A stretch of 64,000 nt of DNA. It comes from Cronobacter turicensis z3032 (GTDB taxonomy: Bacteria; Pseudomonadota; Gammaproteobacteria; Enterobacterales; Enterobacteriaceae). Location of the stretch: NCBI GenBank assembly GCA_000027065.2, contig FN543093.2, forward strand, positions 3,786,074-3,850,073, given 5' to 3'. A model generated the notes under the pieces. That model had not been told where the DNA came from and searched no databases. It was given only the letters and a program-made list of their open reading frames with translations. The position numbers and the translations under genes were made by a program. Positions 9,030-17,442 of this stretch are shown piece after piece (the first letter of the stretch is position 1; each line of letters begins with the position of its first letter).

Positions 9030-9064
9030 AGCAAAAATCATACGTCCGCATGCGCGGACGTATG
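9030..9064 (-). terminator. Attenuator hairpin between the major pilin gene and the rest of the operon
   Basis: The minus strand contains an 11-bp perfect stem, CATACGTCCGC with its complement, and a four-base loop. ATTTTTG follows immediately. It lies 20 bp after the major pilin stop codon. An imperfect T-run suggests partial termination, which would make the major pilin mRNA more abundant than mRNA for usher, chaperone and tip proteins. Confidence 0.78.
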
Positions 9065-9083
9065 CTGCCCTGTAACGCTAAAC

Positions 9084-9617
9084 TTACTCGTAAGCCAGGG
9101 TAAAATCAGCCACTGCAGTGAAGTCGCCCGGGGTTACGGTTGCGGAAGCACCTTCGCCCTGCAGATAAGCGGAGAACAGCAGCGTGTTGTTACCGTTCTG
9201 CAGTTCATGCGCTTCAGACGCTTCACCCAGTTTGATCTGCTCACCGTCACCGTTAGTCAGGACAATGCTGGCACCTTTCGCCGTACCGGTGATGCCCAGA
9301 GCGCCATCAATTGCCCCTTCTGCGCCGGTAAACGTGGTTTTCACGGTTTTCAGCGTAGTGACGTCACAGTTTTCCAGCTTGATTTCAAAGTTGCGCGGTA
9401 CGGAAGTGCCGGTGTTGCCGTTGGCTTTCAGTGCCACGTTTGAAATCTGGCCCATACTTACGGTCTGATCGATGCTGTCCGGGTTAATGGAGCACGGCGC
9501 ATCAATGATAGAGCCGGTAAAAGTGACTTTCCCGTGACCCTGATCTTTCGCGTTAGCCATACCTGCTGCCAACATCAGACCCATAGCCGCTGCCAGAGAA
9601 ACTTTGCTGAATTTCAT
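9084..9617 (-). CDS. Major fimbrial subunit (MrpA-like pilin)
   Basis: The 177-residue product has a textbook 23-residue signal peptide ending GMANA. The mature N-terminus KDQGHGKVTFTGSIIDAPC holds the donor strand and first cysteine, and the second is in LENCDVTTL. The C-terminus is DFTAVADFTLAYE. It is the best candidate for the rod-forming pilin: it is first in the operon, has a good ribosome binding site (AAGGAAAT) and is followed by an attenuator. The codons are the most biased of the pilin genes, as expected for high expression. It is related to MrpA, PmfA and type-1-like pilins. Confidence 0.92.
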   Translation of the reverse strand: MKFSKVSLAAAMGLMLAAGMANAKDQGHGKVTFTGSIIDAPCSINPDSIDQTVSMGQISNVALKANGNTGTSVPRNFEIKLENCDVTTLKTVKTTFTGAEGAIDGALGITGTAKGASIVLTNGDGEQIKLGEASEAHELQNGNNTLLFSAYLQGEGASATVTPGDFTAVADFTLAYE

Positions 9618-9998
9618 GTTATTTCCTTGAGTAAAATTAAAGTCATTCCTTACAAACGTATTCCAGGGCGGGGCATATAAAATTCACCACACTAATATAT
9701 GATGCGCTTTATATTTACCAGCCCTTGGATTGACGAGAATTTTATGTTCCCGATAAGAATGCATCAAGGGATATAAATTCTAAAAAAAGAACAGCAACAC
9801 CATGAGGGATGCAAGGCTGTTAACCATATGAAATAATTAATAAAAATTCATTATCGGGATAACTGATGCGGGTTGATAAATATCATCTCCCATCAATTCA
9901 AAAGCGTCATTTTTTATAAAAAAATCAGTGTATAAATTTAAGAATAAAGCAATTAACCTCTATTAAAAAACATATTTAATTAAATTACAGATAATAAA
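9618..9998. promoter_or_regulatory. AT-rich upstream region of the fimbrial operon
   Basis: About 380 bp without a credible gene, much richer in A+T than the flanks, with several A and T tracts. It should contain the operon promoter and binding sites for H-NS-like silencers. CCCGATAA at 9749-9756 and its inverse TTATCGGG at 9851-9858 form an inverted pair about 95 bp apart. No recombinase gene of the FimB/MrpI type is adjacent, so phase inversion is not supported beyond this weak repeat. A single promoter could not be fixed. Confidence 0.5.
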
Positions 9999-10020
9999 AA
10001 ACCACGCCGGAGCGTGGTTT
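9992..10020 (-). terminator. Terminator of the tamA-tamB-ytfP operon
   Basis: On the minus strand AAACCACGC pairs with GCGTGGTTT around a four-base loop, followed by TTTATT. The stem is 9 bp and lies 16 bp beyond the ytfP stop codon. Confidence 0.85.
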
Positions 10021-10035
10021 CAGGGAAGAACGATT

Positions 10036-10371
10036 TTACCTGTCGAGCCAGTTACCGCTCTCGATGCGGGTAAGCCCTTCGGTAGAACGCTGGTACACAT
10101 ACATCCAGGCGCTGCCGTACGGCGTCTGGATAAGCTGGCGTTTATACTCGCCGCGCGCAGTGCGCAACGCGTCCAGCTCCGCAAGCGTCGTGGCGTCGAT
10201 ACGATACACCTCGCCGACTACCGAGCCCTCTCCTGGCACTGCCCCAGGGTAGTGCCCCAGGCTGAAGAGCTGGTAGTTTTCGATGTCGTAATCGCCCAGC
10301 CACTGGGCGTTCGTCATCCAGTGGCTGTTGCCTTGTTTGCGTCGTAAACTGCCGTAGACAAATATTCGCAT
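10036..10371 (-). CDS. ytfP: YtfP, gamma-glutamylcyclotransferase-fold protein
   Basis: The 111-residue protein opens with MRIFVYGSLRRKQGN, the diagnostic YGSL loop of the GGCT/AIG2-like fold. Its later glutamate in VVGEVYRIDATTLAELD corresponds to the usual catalytic acid. E. coli YtfP is about the same length. The family handles gamma-glutamyl compounds, but no reaction is established for YtfP. The gene starts 2 bp after tamB and ends the operon with a terminator, so it is co-transcribed with the translocation module. Why it travels with tamAB is not known. Confidence 0.9.
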   Translation of the reverse strand: MRIFVYGSLRRKQGNSHWMTNAQWLGDYDIENYQLFSLGHYPGAVPGEGSVVGEVYRIDATTLAELDALRTARGEYKRQLIQTPYGSAWMYVYQRSTEGLTRIESGNWLDR

Positions 10372-10373
10372 TG

Positions 10374-13300
10374 CTAAAACTCAAACTGATAGAGCACATC
10401 AAGTGCCTGATCTACGCCAGACACCGCTTCCAGATACAGCTTAGGCATCAGGCGATACCTTAGCGTGAGCGTCGCCAGCGAGTCAAAAATGCCCACGCCG
10501 TATTTCACCTGGAGACCCGGCAGTACATAGCCACTGACCACCACCTGGGAGGAATCGCCCACCCCTTCGGTGTCCAGCGCCAGATTGCTTACGCCAAACG
10601 TCTCGCCGATTTTACCCACAACCTGACCACTTTGTGCAACCCCCAGGCCAATTAGCATGGAAGTCATCGCGTCGCTGTCGCTCTGGCCGCTCTCAAGCCC
10701 CTGGCCGCGCAGAAGATAAGAGAGCGCCTCCTGCTGCGACATGGCCGGGTCGGAGAAGACTTCCACCTTCGGCTCGTCGGTTTCGCCAGTCACGCGCACG
10801 CCAGCTATTACGTCGTTCTCGGTGGCGTCAGGGTTGCGGATCGCCTCGATATTCAGCAGCGGCCTGTCCGGCGGCCCGGAGAACAGCAGCTCGCCTTTAC
10901 GCACCAGCAGATCCTGGCCGTAAGCGTGGAAGCGCCCTTGCGGAATATTGATCTGCCCGTTCAGGCCAAGACCCTGTTTATCCTGCGCCACTTTCAGATC
11001 GCCCGTGAGACGCGCCTTCAGCCCAAACGCGTCTATCCGCACGTTATTTCCAACGTGAACGATAAGATTACTATTGATTGGGATGGACGCGCGCTGCTCC
11101 TCTTCCGGTTTCAGATTTTCATCGAGTAAAACTTCATCACTGGAGACGCCGACCGCGCTTTCCGGCAGATCGTGCACCACGATGCGCGCCCAGGGCACAT
11201 CGACGCTGCCATCAAGCGTAATCAGGCTCGGCGTCGCCTCCAGCACCACATCCGGCGAAACATCCAGGCGCACCATCGGCGGCACGGTGATCCGCACGCG
11301 ACTGCCGCGCGCCGCCACTCTGGCGCGCCAGTTATCGATCTGGCTCCAGTCGGCGTTACCGTTAAGCGTGATTTCGCCCTGTTTTGTGCGTACCACGCCC
11401 TGCAACGTCGAGCTCATGCCGTTGAAGTTCATCGCCAGCTGGCTCGGCTGCATCTCGAACGGCATAAAGTTGCCTTCGATATCCACGCCGTTAAGTTGCA
11501 TCTGGCCGAACAGTTGCGGCTGGCGGGCGTCGCCGCCAAGACGCAGGTTCGCGCTCAGAATACCCGCCGCTTTCTCGCCGCGCGAAAAGACCGGATTGGC
11601 GATCGCCAGCGAGAAATTACGAATATTGATATTCCCGGAAAGATTGCGCCGCTCCTGCGGGTCCGCCACCTGAATATCGCCATCGAACTGGCCGTTATTC
11701 GCCAGTCGAATCAGCCAGTTGAGCCGCGCGCGGTTATTGCGCAGCTCTGCGTTCAGGTTCAGCGTGTCAAACGCCACCAGCAGCGGATTGCCGTTAACCA
11801 GTTGGGTCACACGCACGCCGCGCCCGGCGAGCTGCACCTGCCCCTGCGGCAGTCCTTCTTTCGTCGTATCCCAGCTGACATCCGCTTTACCCGTAAAGCG
11901 CCCGCTCGCCTGGGTCTCTTCCGGCATAAACGGTTTGAGCATCGCGAGATCAAAACGGTTGAGGTCCACCTGCGCGCGCCCGGCGGCCCCCGCATCAATG
12001 GTTTGCGGGACGCACAGCTCGGCATTCGGGTTGCGCCAGCAGTGCGGGCCGATAGCGATTTTCTGCTCCTGACCGCGGTAATCGAGCGTGAGCGCGCGGC
12101 TCAGCGTCCACGGGCCGACCGGCGTGGCGAAGCGCGTATTATCTATCTCGCCGCGCCAGCGCATCGCCTGGCGATCAAAACTGCCGCGCAGGTCGAGCTG
12201 GCCGGAGACCGGTTGGCCCTGCACCCGCAGCGCCATCTGGTGTGATTTCTCGTTGCCTTTGGCCGCAAGCGTAATCAGCCGCAGGTTGATATCGCCCTGC
12301 ACCAGACGCTCGACGCGCAGATCCAGCGAACCGCCTATCTGATCGGTGGATTTCACATCGCCGAGCAGGCGCACCTGCGCGACGGAGAGTTCCTGCCAGC
12401 GCAGATTACGTGCGGTGACATCGGCGTTGAGTTCCGGCGCTTCAACATTACCGCGGATTTTCACCAGCCCTTTCGCCGTGCCGCCGAGGCCCGGCAGCGC
12501 GTTATCCAGCGCCGGGGCGTCAATCGTCGCGTCCAGCGCCAGGTCTTTAACGCCAAGCTCACCCTTCACATCCGCTTTATTGCGGCCCAGCTCCAGATGC
12601 AGGCCAGGGATCGTCCACTGCAGATAACTGTTGCCCTTAAGCTGGCCATCAACCTTCACCTTGTTCTGTTTGACGTTGCCCGCAAGCTTCAGCGCCGGCA
12701 CGTCAAGCTGCCAGGTGCCGCCATAGAGGCTGCCGCGCAGCTTCATCAGCCCGTCGAGTTTCGATGGCCATTCCGGGTACTGTTTCGCGGTATTAATACC
12801 TTTTAGCGCGAGTTCACCGCGCCAGCTGATGGCCTGCTGCCAGTCGAGCAGCGCCGTCAGCGTGGTGTGGCCTTCGAGCGCGGCGACGTCCAGCTTATCG
12901 ATGTTGATCTGCTGCTCGTTGCCTTTGCCGTCGAGCGTAATGGTGGCGGGCGGCAGCTGATCGCCCTTCACGGCGGTACGGAACGACAGCGCGTAGTCGG
13001 TCATTTTGCCGGAGAACTTCAGCTTCAGATCATCCGCCTGATACTGCTTCGGGCCGGTCAGCGGCCAGTAGAGCTGCTCGCTGGTTATATCCAGATTGAG
13101 CGGCAGGCCCGCTTCGGCAAGCTTCGTCTGCCCGCGCAGCACCACATCCACCGGGCCGGAGAGATTGACGCCGAACTCCAGCTGGTCGCGCAGCGCGCCG
13201 CCCACTTTGAGCTTCACTTTTTCGCCCTTGAGCGGCTCCACGTTCAGCGTGCTATTAAGCGTAATATCCACCGGCCAGTTATTGCGCAGCTCCGCGCTGC

Positions 13301-14150
13301 CGCTGGCGTTAACCGTGCCCTGATTCGAATCGATATCCAGCGTGTCGAGCTTCGTGACGCCATCCACGCTGCTGATTTTCACCAGCAGATTGCTCACCGT
13401 GATATCGGTGTCGCCGGTAAGACGCAGCTGTTCGCCGTGAAAATTTTCCACCGTCAGGTTCAGCGGCAGGTGCACATCGGCCATCTCCGGCAGCACCGGT
13501 TTAGCGAAGAGTTCACGCAGCGTCTCGCCGAGTGGTTTTTCCTGCGGCTGCGGGTTGTTGACCTTCGGCTCGACCACCTCTTCCTGCGCGACATCCGCCG
13601 CTTTGGGCAGCGCGATCAGCAGCCCTTGTAAGGAGGTGGGTTTGAGCGTCAGGTTGCGGTCCTCCCAGGCAAGCCCCGAGCTAAAATCCATTACCGATAC
13701 CCGCGTATCGTCGATTTTGATATTGACGTTATGCAGCGCCGCCCGGCTCAGCGTGATCGGGTACGGCGTGGAGAGGTCGAGCGGTCCGCTCTCTTCTTCT
13801 TCCACTTTCGCGGCGGGCGGCATTTTTTTGGTGTCGACGACCACGTTCACATCTTTCAGTGAGAAATCATTCACGCACAGGCTGCTGTCGCGCAGGCAGG
13901 CGAGCTTGACGGAAAGATGGATTTCCCCGGCGTTGACGTCCACGCCCGGCTGCTGGTAGCGCAGCGATGTCAGCGTCAGGTTACGCCAGCCGCCGGTGAC
14001 GCGGCCGATCTCCAGCCCCGGCACCCAGCGATTCGCGGCATTGAAAATCAGATGTAAGCCCGTTGTAGTCCCGATCAGAAACCCGACGGTCGCGATAAGC
14101 AGCACGATAACGGCCAGCACGGCGAGGCTGATTTTTTTCATACGACTCAT
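10374..14150 (-). CDS. tamB: TamB, inner-membrane-anchored translocation and assembly module subunit
   Basis: The 1258-residue product nearly equals E. coli TamB (1259). A single N-terminal membrane anchor (about residues 7-27) is followed by a very long repetitive beta-rich periplasmic domain. The conserved C-terminal DUF490 block is at the end (IPINSNLIVHVGNNVRIDAF, later SGVDQALDVLYQFEF). TamB spans the periplasm to reach TamA. The AsmA-like groove of this family is linked to phospholipid movement to the outer membrane and to autotransporter assembly. The ATG overlaps the tamA stop codon by 4 bp (ATGA), so the pair is translationally coupled. No truncation is seen. Confidence 0.97.
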   Translation of the reverse strand: MSRMKKISLAVLAVIVLLIATVGFLIGTTTGLHLIFNAANRWVPGLEIGRVTGGWRNLTLTSLRYQQPGVDVNAGEIHLSVKLACLRDSSLCVNDFSLKDVNVVVDTKKMPPAAKVEEEESGPLDLSTPYPITLSRAALHNVNIKIDDTRVSVMDFSSGLAWEDRNLTLKPTSLQGLLIALPKAADVAQEEVVEPKVNNPQPQEKPLGETLRELFAKPVLPEMADVHLPLNLTVENFHGEQLRLTGDTDITVSNLLVKISSVDGVTKLDTLDIDSNQGTVNASGSAELRNNWPVDITLNSTLNVEPLKGEKVKLKVGGALRDQLEFGVNLSGPVDVVLRGQTKLAEAGLPLNLDITSEQLYWPLTGPKQYQADDLKLKFSGKMTDYALSFRTAVKGDQLPPATITLDGKGNEQQINIDKLDVAALEGHTTLTALLDWQQAISWRGELALKGINTAKQYPEWPSKLDGLMKLRGSLYGGTWQLDVPALKLAGNVKQNKVKVDGQLKGNSYLQWTIPGLHLELGRNKADVKGELGVKDLALDATIDAPALDNALPGLGGTAKGLVKIRGNVEAPELNADVTARNLRWQELSVAQVRLLGDVKSTDQIGGSLDLRVERLVQGDINLRLITLAAKGNEKSHQMALRVQGQPVSGQLDLRGSFDRQAMRWRGEIDNTRFATPVGPWTLSRALTLDYRGQEQKIAIGPHCWRNPNAELCVPQTIDAGAAGRAQVDLNRFDLAMLKPFMPEETQASGRFTGKADVSWDTTKEGLPQGQVQLAGRGVRVTQLVNGNPLLVAFDTLNLNAELRNNRARLNWLIRLANNGQFDGDIQVADPQERRNLSGNINIRNFSLAIANPVFSRGEKAAGILSANLRLGGDARQPQLFGQMQLNGVDIEGNFMPFEMQPSQLAMNFNGMSSTLQGVVRTKQGEITLNGNADWSQIDNWRARVAARGSRVRITVPPMVRLDVSPDVVLEATPSLITLDGSVDVPWARIVVHDLPESAVGVSSDEVLLDENLKPEEEQRASIPINSNLIVHVGNNVRIDAFGLKARLTGDLKVAQDKQGLGLNGQINIPQGRFHAYGQDLLVRKGELLFSGPPDRPLLNIEAIRNPDATENDVIAGVRVTGETDEPKVEVFSDPAMSQQEALSYLLRGQGLESGQSDSDAMTSMLIGLGVAQSGQVVGKIGETFGVSNLALDTEGVGDSSQVVVSGYVLPGLQVKYGVGIFDSLATLTLRYRLMPKLYLEAVSGVDQALDVLYQFEF

Positions 14151-15880
14151 AATTCAGGCCCCAGACCGATGTAGAACTGCAAACCATGCTCCTCTTTATC
14201 ACCGACCGGCACCGCGAAATCGAGCTTGATCGGGCCGACCGGCGACTGCCAGCGCACCCCGACGCCCGCGCCGGTTTTGAAATTGCTTTGCTTGATGTCG
14301 TTAACCGCTTCGCCGGAATCGACAAACACCGCGCCCCACCATTTGCCGGTCACGTTGTATTGATACTCCAGCGAGCCGGTGGCGAGTTTTGAGGCGCCGG
14401 TCAGCTTACCGTCGTCGTTCTCAGGCGAAATCGATTTGTACTTATAACCGCGGATGCTGCGGTCGCCGCCGGCAAAGAAACGCAGATCCGGCGGCACGCG
14501 CTCGAAATCGTTGGTTTCAATCCAGCCCAGATTGCCGCGCGCCACAAAGCGATGCTTGTCGTAGAGTGTGCGGATCCAGACGTTTTGCGCCTGTAGCACC
14601 ACGAAATCGACATCCGAGCCCCAGGCGCTGTCGGAGTAGTCGATGGAATAGCGCTGCGAATCGCCCCACGTCGGCATCAGGCCGCCGCGCGAGCGGGTGC
14701 GGCTTAACATCACGCCCGGATAGAGCAGCATCGTGGTATGGGTGACGTTGGCCTGGGTAAAGTGGTCCAGGCTCCAGCGCAGGTTGATGGCGCGCTGCCA
14801 GCCGCTGGAGAGATCCCAGTAGCGTGAAACCGCAAGCTTGGTGGAATCGGCTTCGGTGTCGTTCAGATCGGTGCGCTTAAAGCCGCCCTGCACCAGATAA
14901 TATTGCTCCAGCGGGTTCTTCAGCAGCGGTATTTTGTAGCTGAAATCGAGCTGCTGTTCCGGCGCGGAGATGCTGGTCGAGGTGGTCAGGCTGTGGCCGT
15001 AAGAGTTCGTCCACGGCTTACGCCAGCTTGCTTTAAGGCGCGGCCCGACGTCGGTGGAGTACCCGGCGCCGACTTCCACGGTGTTTTTAATGCGCGGCGA
15101 TACCACGCCCCGCAGCGGCAGCACTTTGGTCTTCCGGGATTTTTCGAACTCCGGCGCCACGACGACCGAATTAAACCAGCCGGTGGCGGATAAACGGCGG
15201 CTCAGCTCCGCCACGTCGCTCGACTGGTAGTAATCGCCCTTTTTAAACGGCACAAGATTTTGCAGATACTCTTCGCGGATCTGCGAACCGCTGAAGGTGA
15301 CATCGCCGAAGCGGTAACGCGGGCCGCTGTTGTAGTCGATATCCCAGAACGCCAGGCGGCGCTCTACCGAAACGCCAAGCTGGCTTTTAATGAATTCGCT
15401 GTCGAAGTAACCGCGACGCAGCGCCAGGCTGGTCAGCCCTTTTTTGAAACTGTCGTAGTCGTTATGGTTCAGCACCGTGCCAATGGCGGGACGTTTTTTC
15501 AGCAGCGCCAGATAATCTTTATCATCGCGCGCGCCGCCGCGCAGAATCACGTTCGTTCCGCCGATAAGCACCGGCTTGCCGGGATTCACGCGCGCCAGTA
15601 AGACCTGACGCCGCCCGCCCGCCGGCGGTTCGCGCAGTTCAAAGTCGATGGTTGGTTCGTAATAACCCAGCGCTTTCAGCCCGTTGCGGATGGCGTCATC
15701 GACGCGCGCGCGAAAGCGGCGGTCCGGCGTCACTTCATCTACCTGAATGGTGGAAAGCTGAGCGCGGACGTTTTTTTGCAGCGCGCCGGTCAACCCTTCT
15801 ACCTGCAAACGGACGGGCGCAGCGATCGAGGCGCTCGCCATCAGCAGCGTGGCCCAGCACAAGTTACGGATTAATGGCAC
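14147..15880 (-). CDS. tamA: TamA, outer-membrane Omp85-family assembly protein
   Basis: The protein begins at a GTG with AGGAGA seven bases upstream, giving 577 residues as in E. coli. Longer in-frame upstream starts lack a ribosome binding site and would spoil the signal peptide (ASASIAAPVRLQVEG). Three POTRA domains occupy about residues 22-265. A 16-strand barrel ends FYIGLGPEL with the conserved RGYKYKSISPENDDG loop (the RGY motif) near residue 480. TamA acts with TamB in inserting or supplying outer-membrane components. It diverges from msrA across about 225 bp that should hold both promoters. Confidence 0.97.
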   Translation of the reverse strand: MPLIRNLCWATLLMASASIAAPVRLQVEGLTGALQKNVRAQLSTIQVDEVTPDRRFRARVDDAIRNGLKALGYYEPTIDFELREPPAGGRRQVLLARVNPGKPVLIGGTNVILRGGARDDKDYLALLKKRPAIGTVLNHNDYDSFKKGLTSLALRRGYFDSEFIKSQLGVSVERRLAFWDIDYNSGPRYRFGDVTFSGSQIREEYLQNLVPFKKGDYYQSSDVAELSRRLSATGWFNSVVVAPEFEKSRKTKVLPLRGVVSPRIKNTVEVGAGYSTDVGPRLKASWRKPWTNSYGHSLTTSTSISAPEQQLDFSYKIPLLKNPLEQYYLVQGGFKRTDLNDTEADSTKLAVSRYWDLSSGWQRAINLRWSLDHFTQANVTHTTMLLYPGVMLSRTRSRGGLMPTWGDSQRYSIDYSDSAWGSDVDFVVLQAQNVWIRTLYDKHRFVARGNLGWIETNDFERVPPDLRFFAGGDRSIRGYKYKSISPENDDGKLTGASKLATGSLEYQYNVTGKWWGAVFVDSGEAVNDIKQSNFKTGAGVGVRWQSPVGPIKLDFAVPVGDKEEHGLQFYIGLGPEL

Positions 15881-16104
15881 GTTTTCTCCTGAATATCCCT
15901 TATTCCCACCCCTGGAAGGAAACCTGACGCCGCTCCGCGGCCTGACAAAACTCCGGTAAATGGAGTTGAAATAAAGACGATCACCCAAATATTTCTTATG
16001 TTTAATTTAGTCGTATTTAAAAGGTTTATTGTGGGCAAAGAGCCGCTTCGTGACAACCGCAGGCGAGAATTTGCACGCGCAACATTTTTCAGGAGGTCGG
16101 CCCC

Positions 16105-16743
16105 ATGAGTTTTTTTGATAAGAAACAGATGATTACCGAAGAGGAAGCCCTGCCGGGACGTAACACCCGTATGCCAGTGGCCGCTTTACATACCGTCACC
16201 GGCCATTCAATGACCAATGTACCGGAAGGCATGGAGGTCGCACTGTTCGCCATGGGCTGCTTCTGGGGCGTGGAGCGACTCTTCTGGCCCCTGCCGGGCG
16301 TCTACAGCACCGCAGCGGGCTATACCGGCGGCTATACGCCAAACCCGACCTATCGCGAAGTGTGCAGCGGACAAACCGGCCATGCCGAAGCGGTACGCGT
16401 GGTGTATGACCCGAAAGTCATCAGCTACGAACAGCTGTTGCAGGTGTTCTGGGAAAACCACGATCCGGCGCAGGGGATGCGTCAGGGCAACGACGTTGGT
16501 ACGCAATACCGTTCGGCAATTTACCCACTGACGCCAGAGCAAGAGGCTGCAGCCCAGGCAAGCCTTGATCGTTTCCGCGCGGCGATGGAAGCGGCAGGCG
16601 ACTATCGCCACATCACTACCGAGATAGCCCCGGCAAAACCGTTTTATTATGCCGAAGATGACCACCAGCAGTACCTGCATAAAAATCCGTACGGCTACTG
16701 TGGTATCGGCGGGATTGGCGTCTGTCTGCCGCCCGAAGCGTAA
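16105..16743 (+). CDS. msrA: Peptide-methionine (S)-S-oxide reductase
   Basis: The 212-residue enzyme has the catalytic motif GCFWG with Cys52 and the recycling cysteines in YGYCGIGGIGVC near residues 199 and 207. It matches E. coli MsrA in length and in all three cysteines. It reduces methionine-S-sulfoxide in proteins, and disulfides formed in turnover are reduced by thioredoxin. The ribosome binding site is GGAGG, ten bases before the ATG. The gene diverges from tamA, as in E. coli. Confidence 0.97.
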   Translation: MSFFDKKQMITEEEALPGRNTRMPVAALHTVTGHSMTNVPEGMEVALFAMGCFWGVERLFWPLPGVYSTAAGYTGGYTPNPTYREVCSGQTGHAEAVRVVYDPKVISYEQLLQVFWENHDPAQGMRQGNDVGTQYRSAIYPLTPEQEAAAQASLDRFRAAMEAAGDYRHITTEIAPAKPFYYAEDDHQQYLHKNPYGYCGIGGIGVCLPPEA

Positions 16744-16856
16744 CAATTCATCACTTCATCACTCATCGTTTTATCAGGATTTGTGATAACTGATGAGAGG
16801 CGCTAAGACACGCGCCCATGGTATGCCTCAACCGACCCTGGTGACGAAGACATGCC

Positions 16857-17244
16857 ATGAAACTTACCACGCTGTTACGTTCGTTGATCCCGGTTATCAC
16901 CGGCCTGAGTGCCTTTTCTCCGCCTGGGTTGGCCCCAGGCGCATGCACTCTGCGCTTATCACCCTACCGCAGGCGATGACGCCATCATGATGTACGATAT
17001 GCCGACGCATCTTCTGACTACGTCCGGCTACGAAACCAGCCGGAAACCACCTGCGACAACACAGCGGACAGCTCCGCCTGGTGGGCGCCCACGATGAAGC
17101 TCCGCGCTGGCCGCCGGGAAAACAGAGATAGCGTGGTATATCGGCGGCGACCATAAGAACAATAACGACACGTTCAACCCGGCTGGCACCACAGAAAACC
17201 TGCTGCTGATGCTCCCGGCGTATAACACTACGCCGCAAATCTGA
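16857..17244 (+). pseudogene. Remnant of a secreted-protein gene with several frameshifts
   Basis: The 700 bp between msrA and ytfL contain no intact gene but show decayed coding sequence. An ATG at 16857 opens MKLTTLLRSLIPVITGLSAF, which looks like a signal peptide, and the frame soon fails. Coding-like stretches continue in shifted frames: AGDDAIMMYDMPTHLLTTSG, then TCDNTADSSAWWAPT, and last a clear C-terminus, AWYIGGDHKNNNDTFNPAG, ending PAYNTTPQI at the TGA at 17244. At least two frame changes are needed to link them. I do not recognise the family. Confidence 0.5.
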
Positions 17245-17442
17245 CCCTTCGCCCCGCCGCCGCTTATCCGCGCGGCGGGCGCTTTCTTCACCCGTTGCGC
17301 AAGCCCTCTGGCAGCCCCACAGGGGCTTACGCTATACTACCCTTTGAATTTGCAGGCCTCCTTCTCTACAGACCTGCGTTCACCGTGTTTTCACACAATA
17401 ATCAACTTCCCTTCCGAGGATCCGGCTATGGCTGGATAAGAT

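Noticed and set aside
9741..9870. Invertible promoter (fimS/mrp-type switch)
   Set aside because: Only a 9-bp inverted pair is found and no site-specific recombinase is adjacent, so it is not annotated as a switch.
12867..13631. Long open frame on the plus strand inside tamB
   Set aside because: It is antisense to a fully conserved gene in GC-rich DNA; it has no ribosome binding site and a repetitive residue mix typical of shadow frames.
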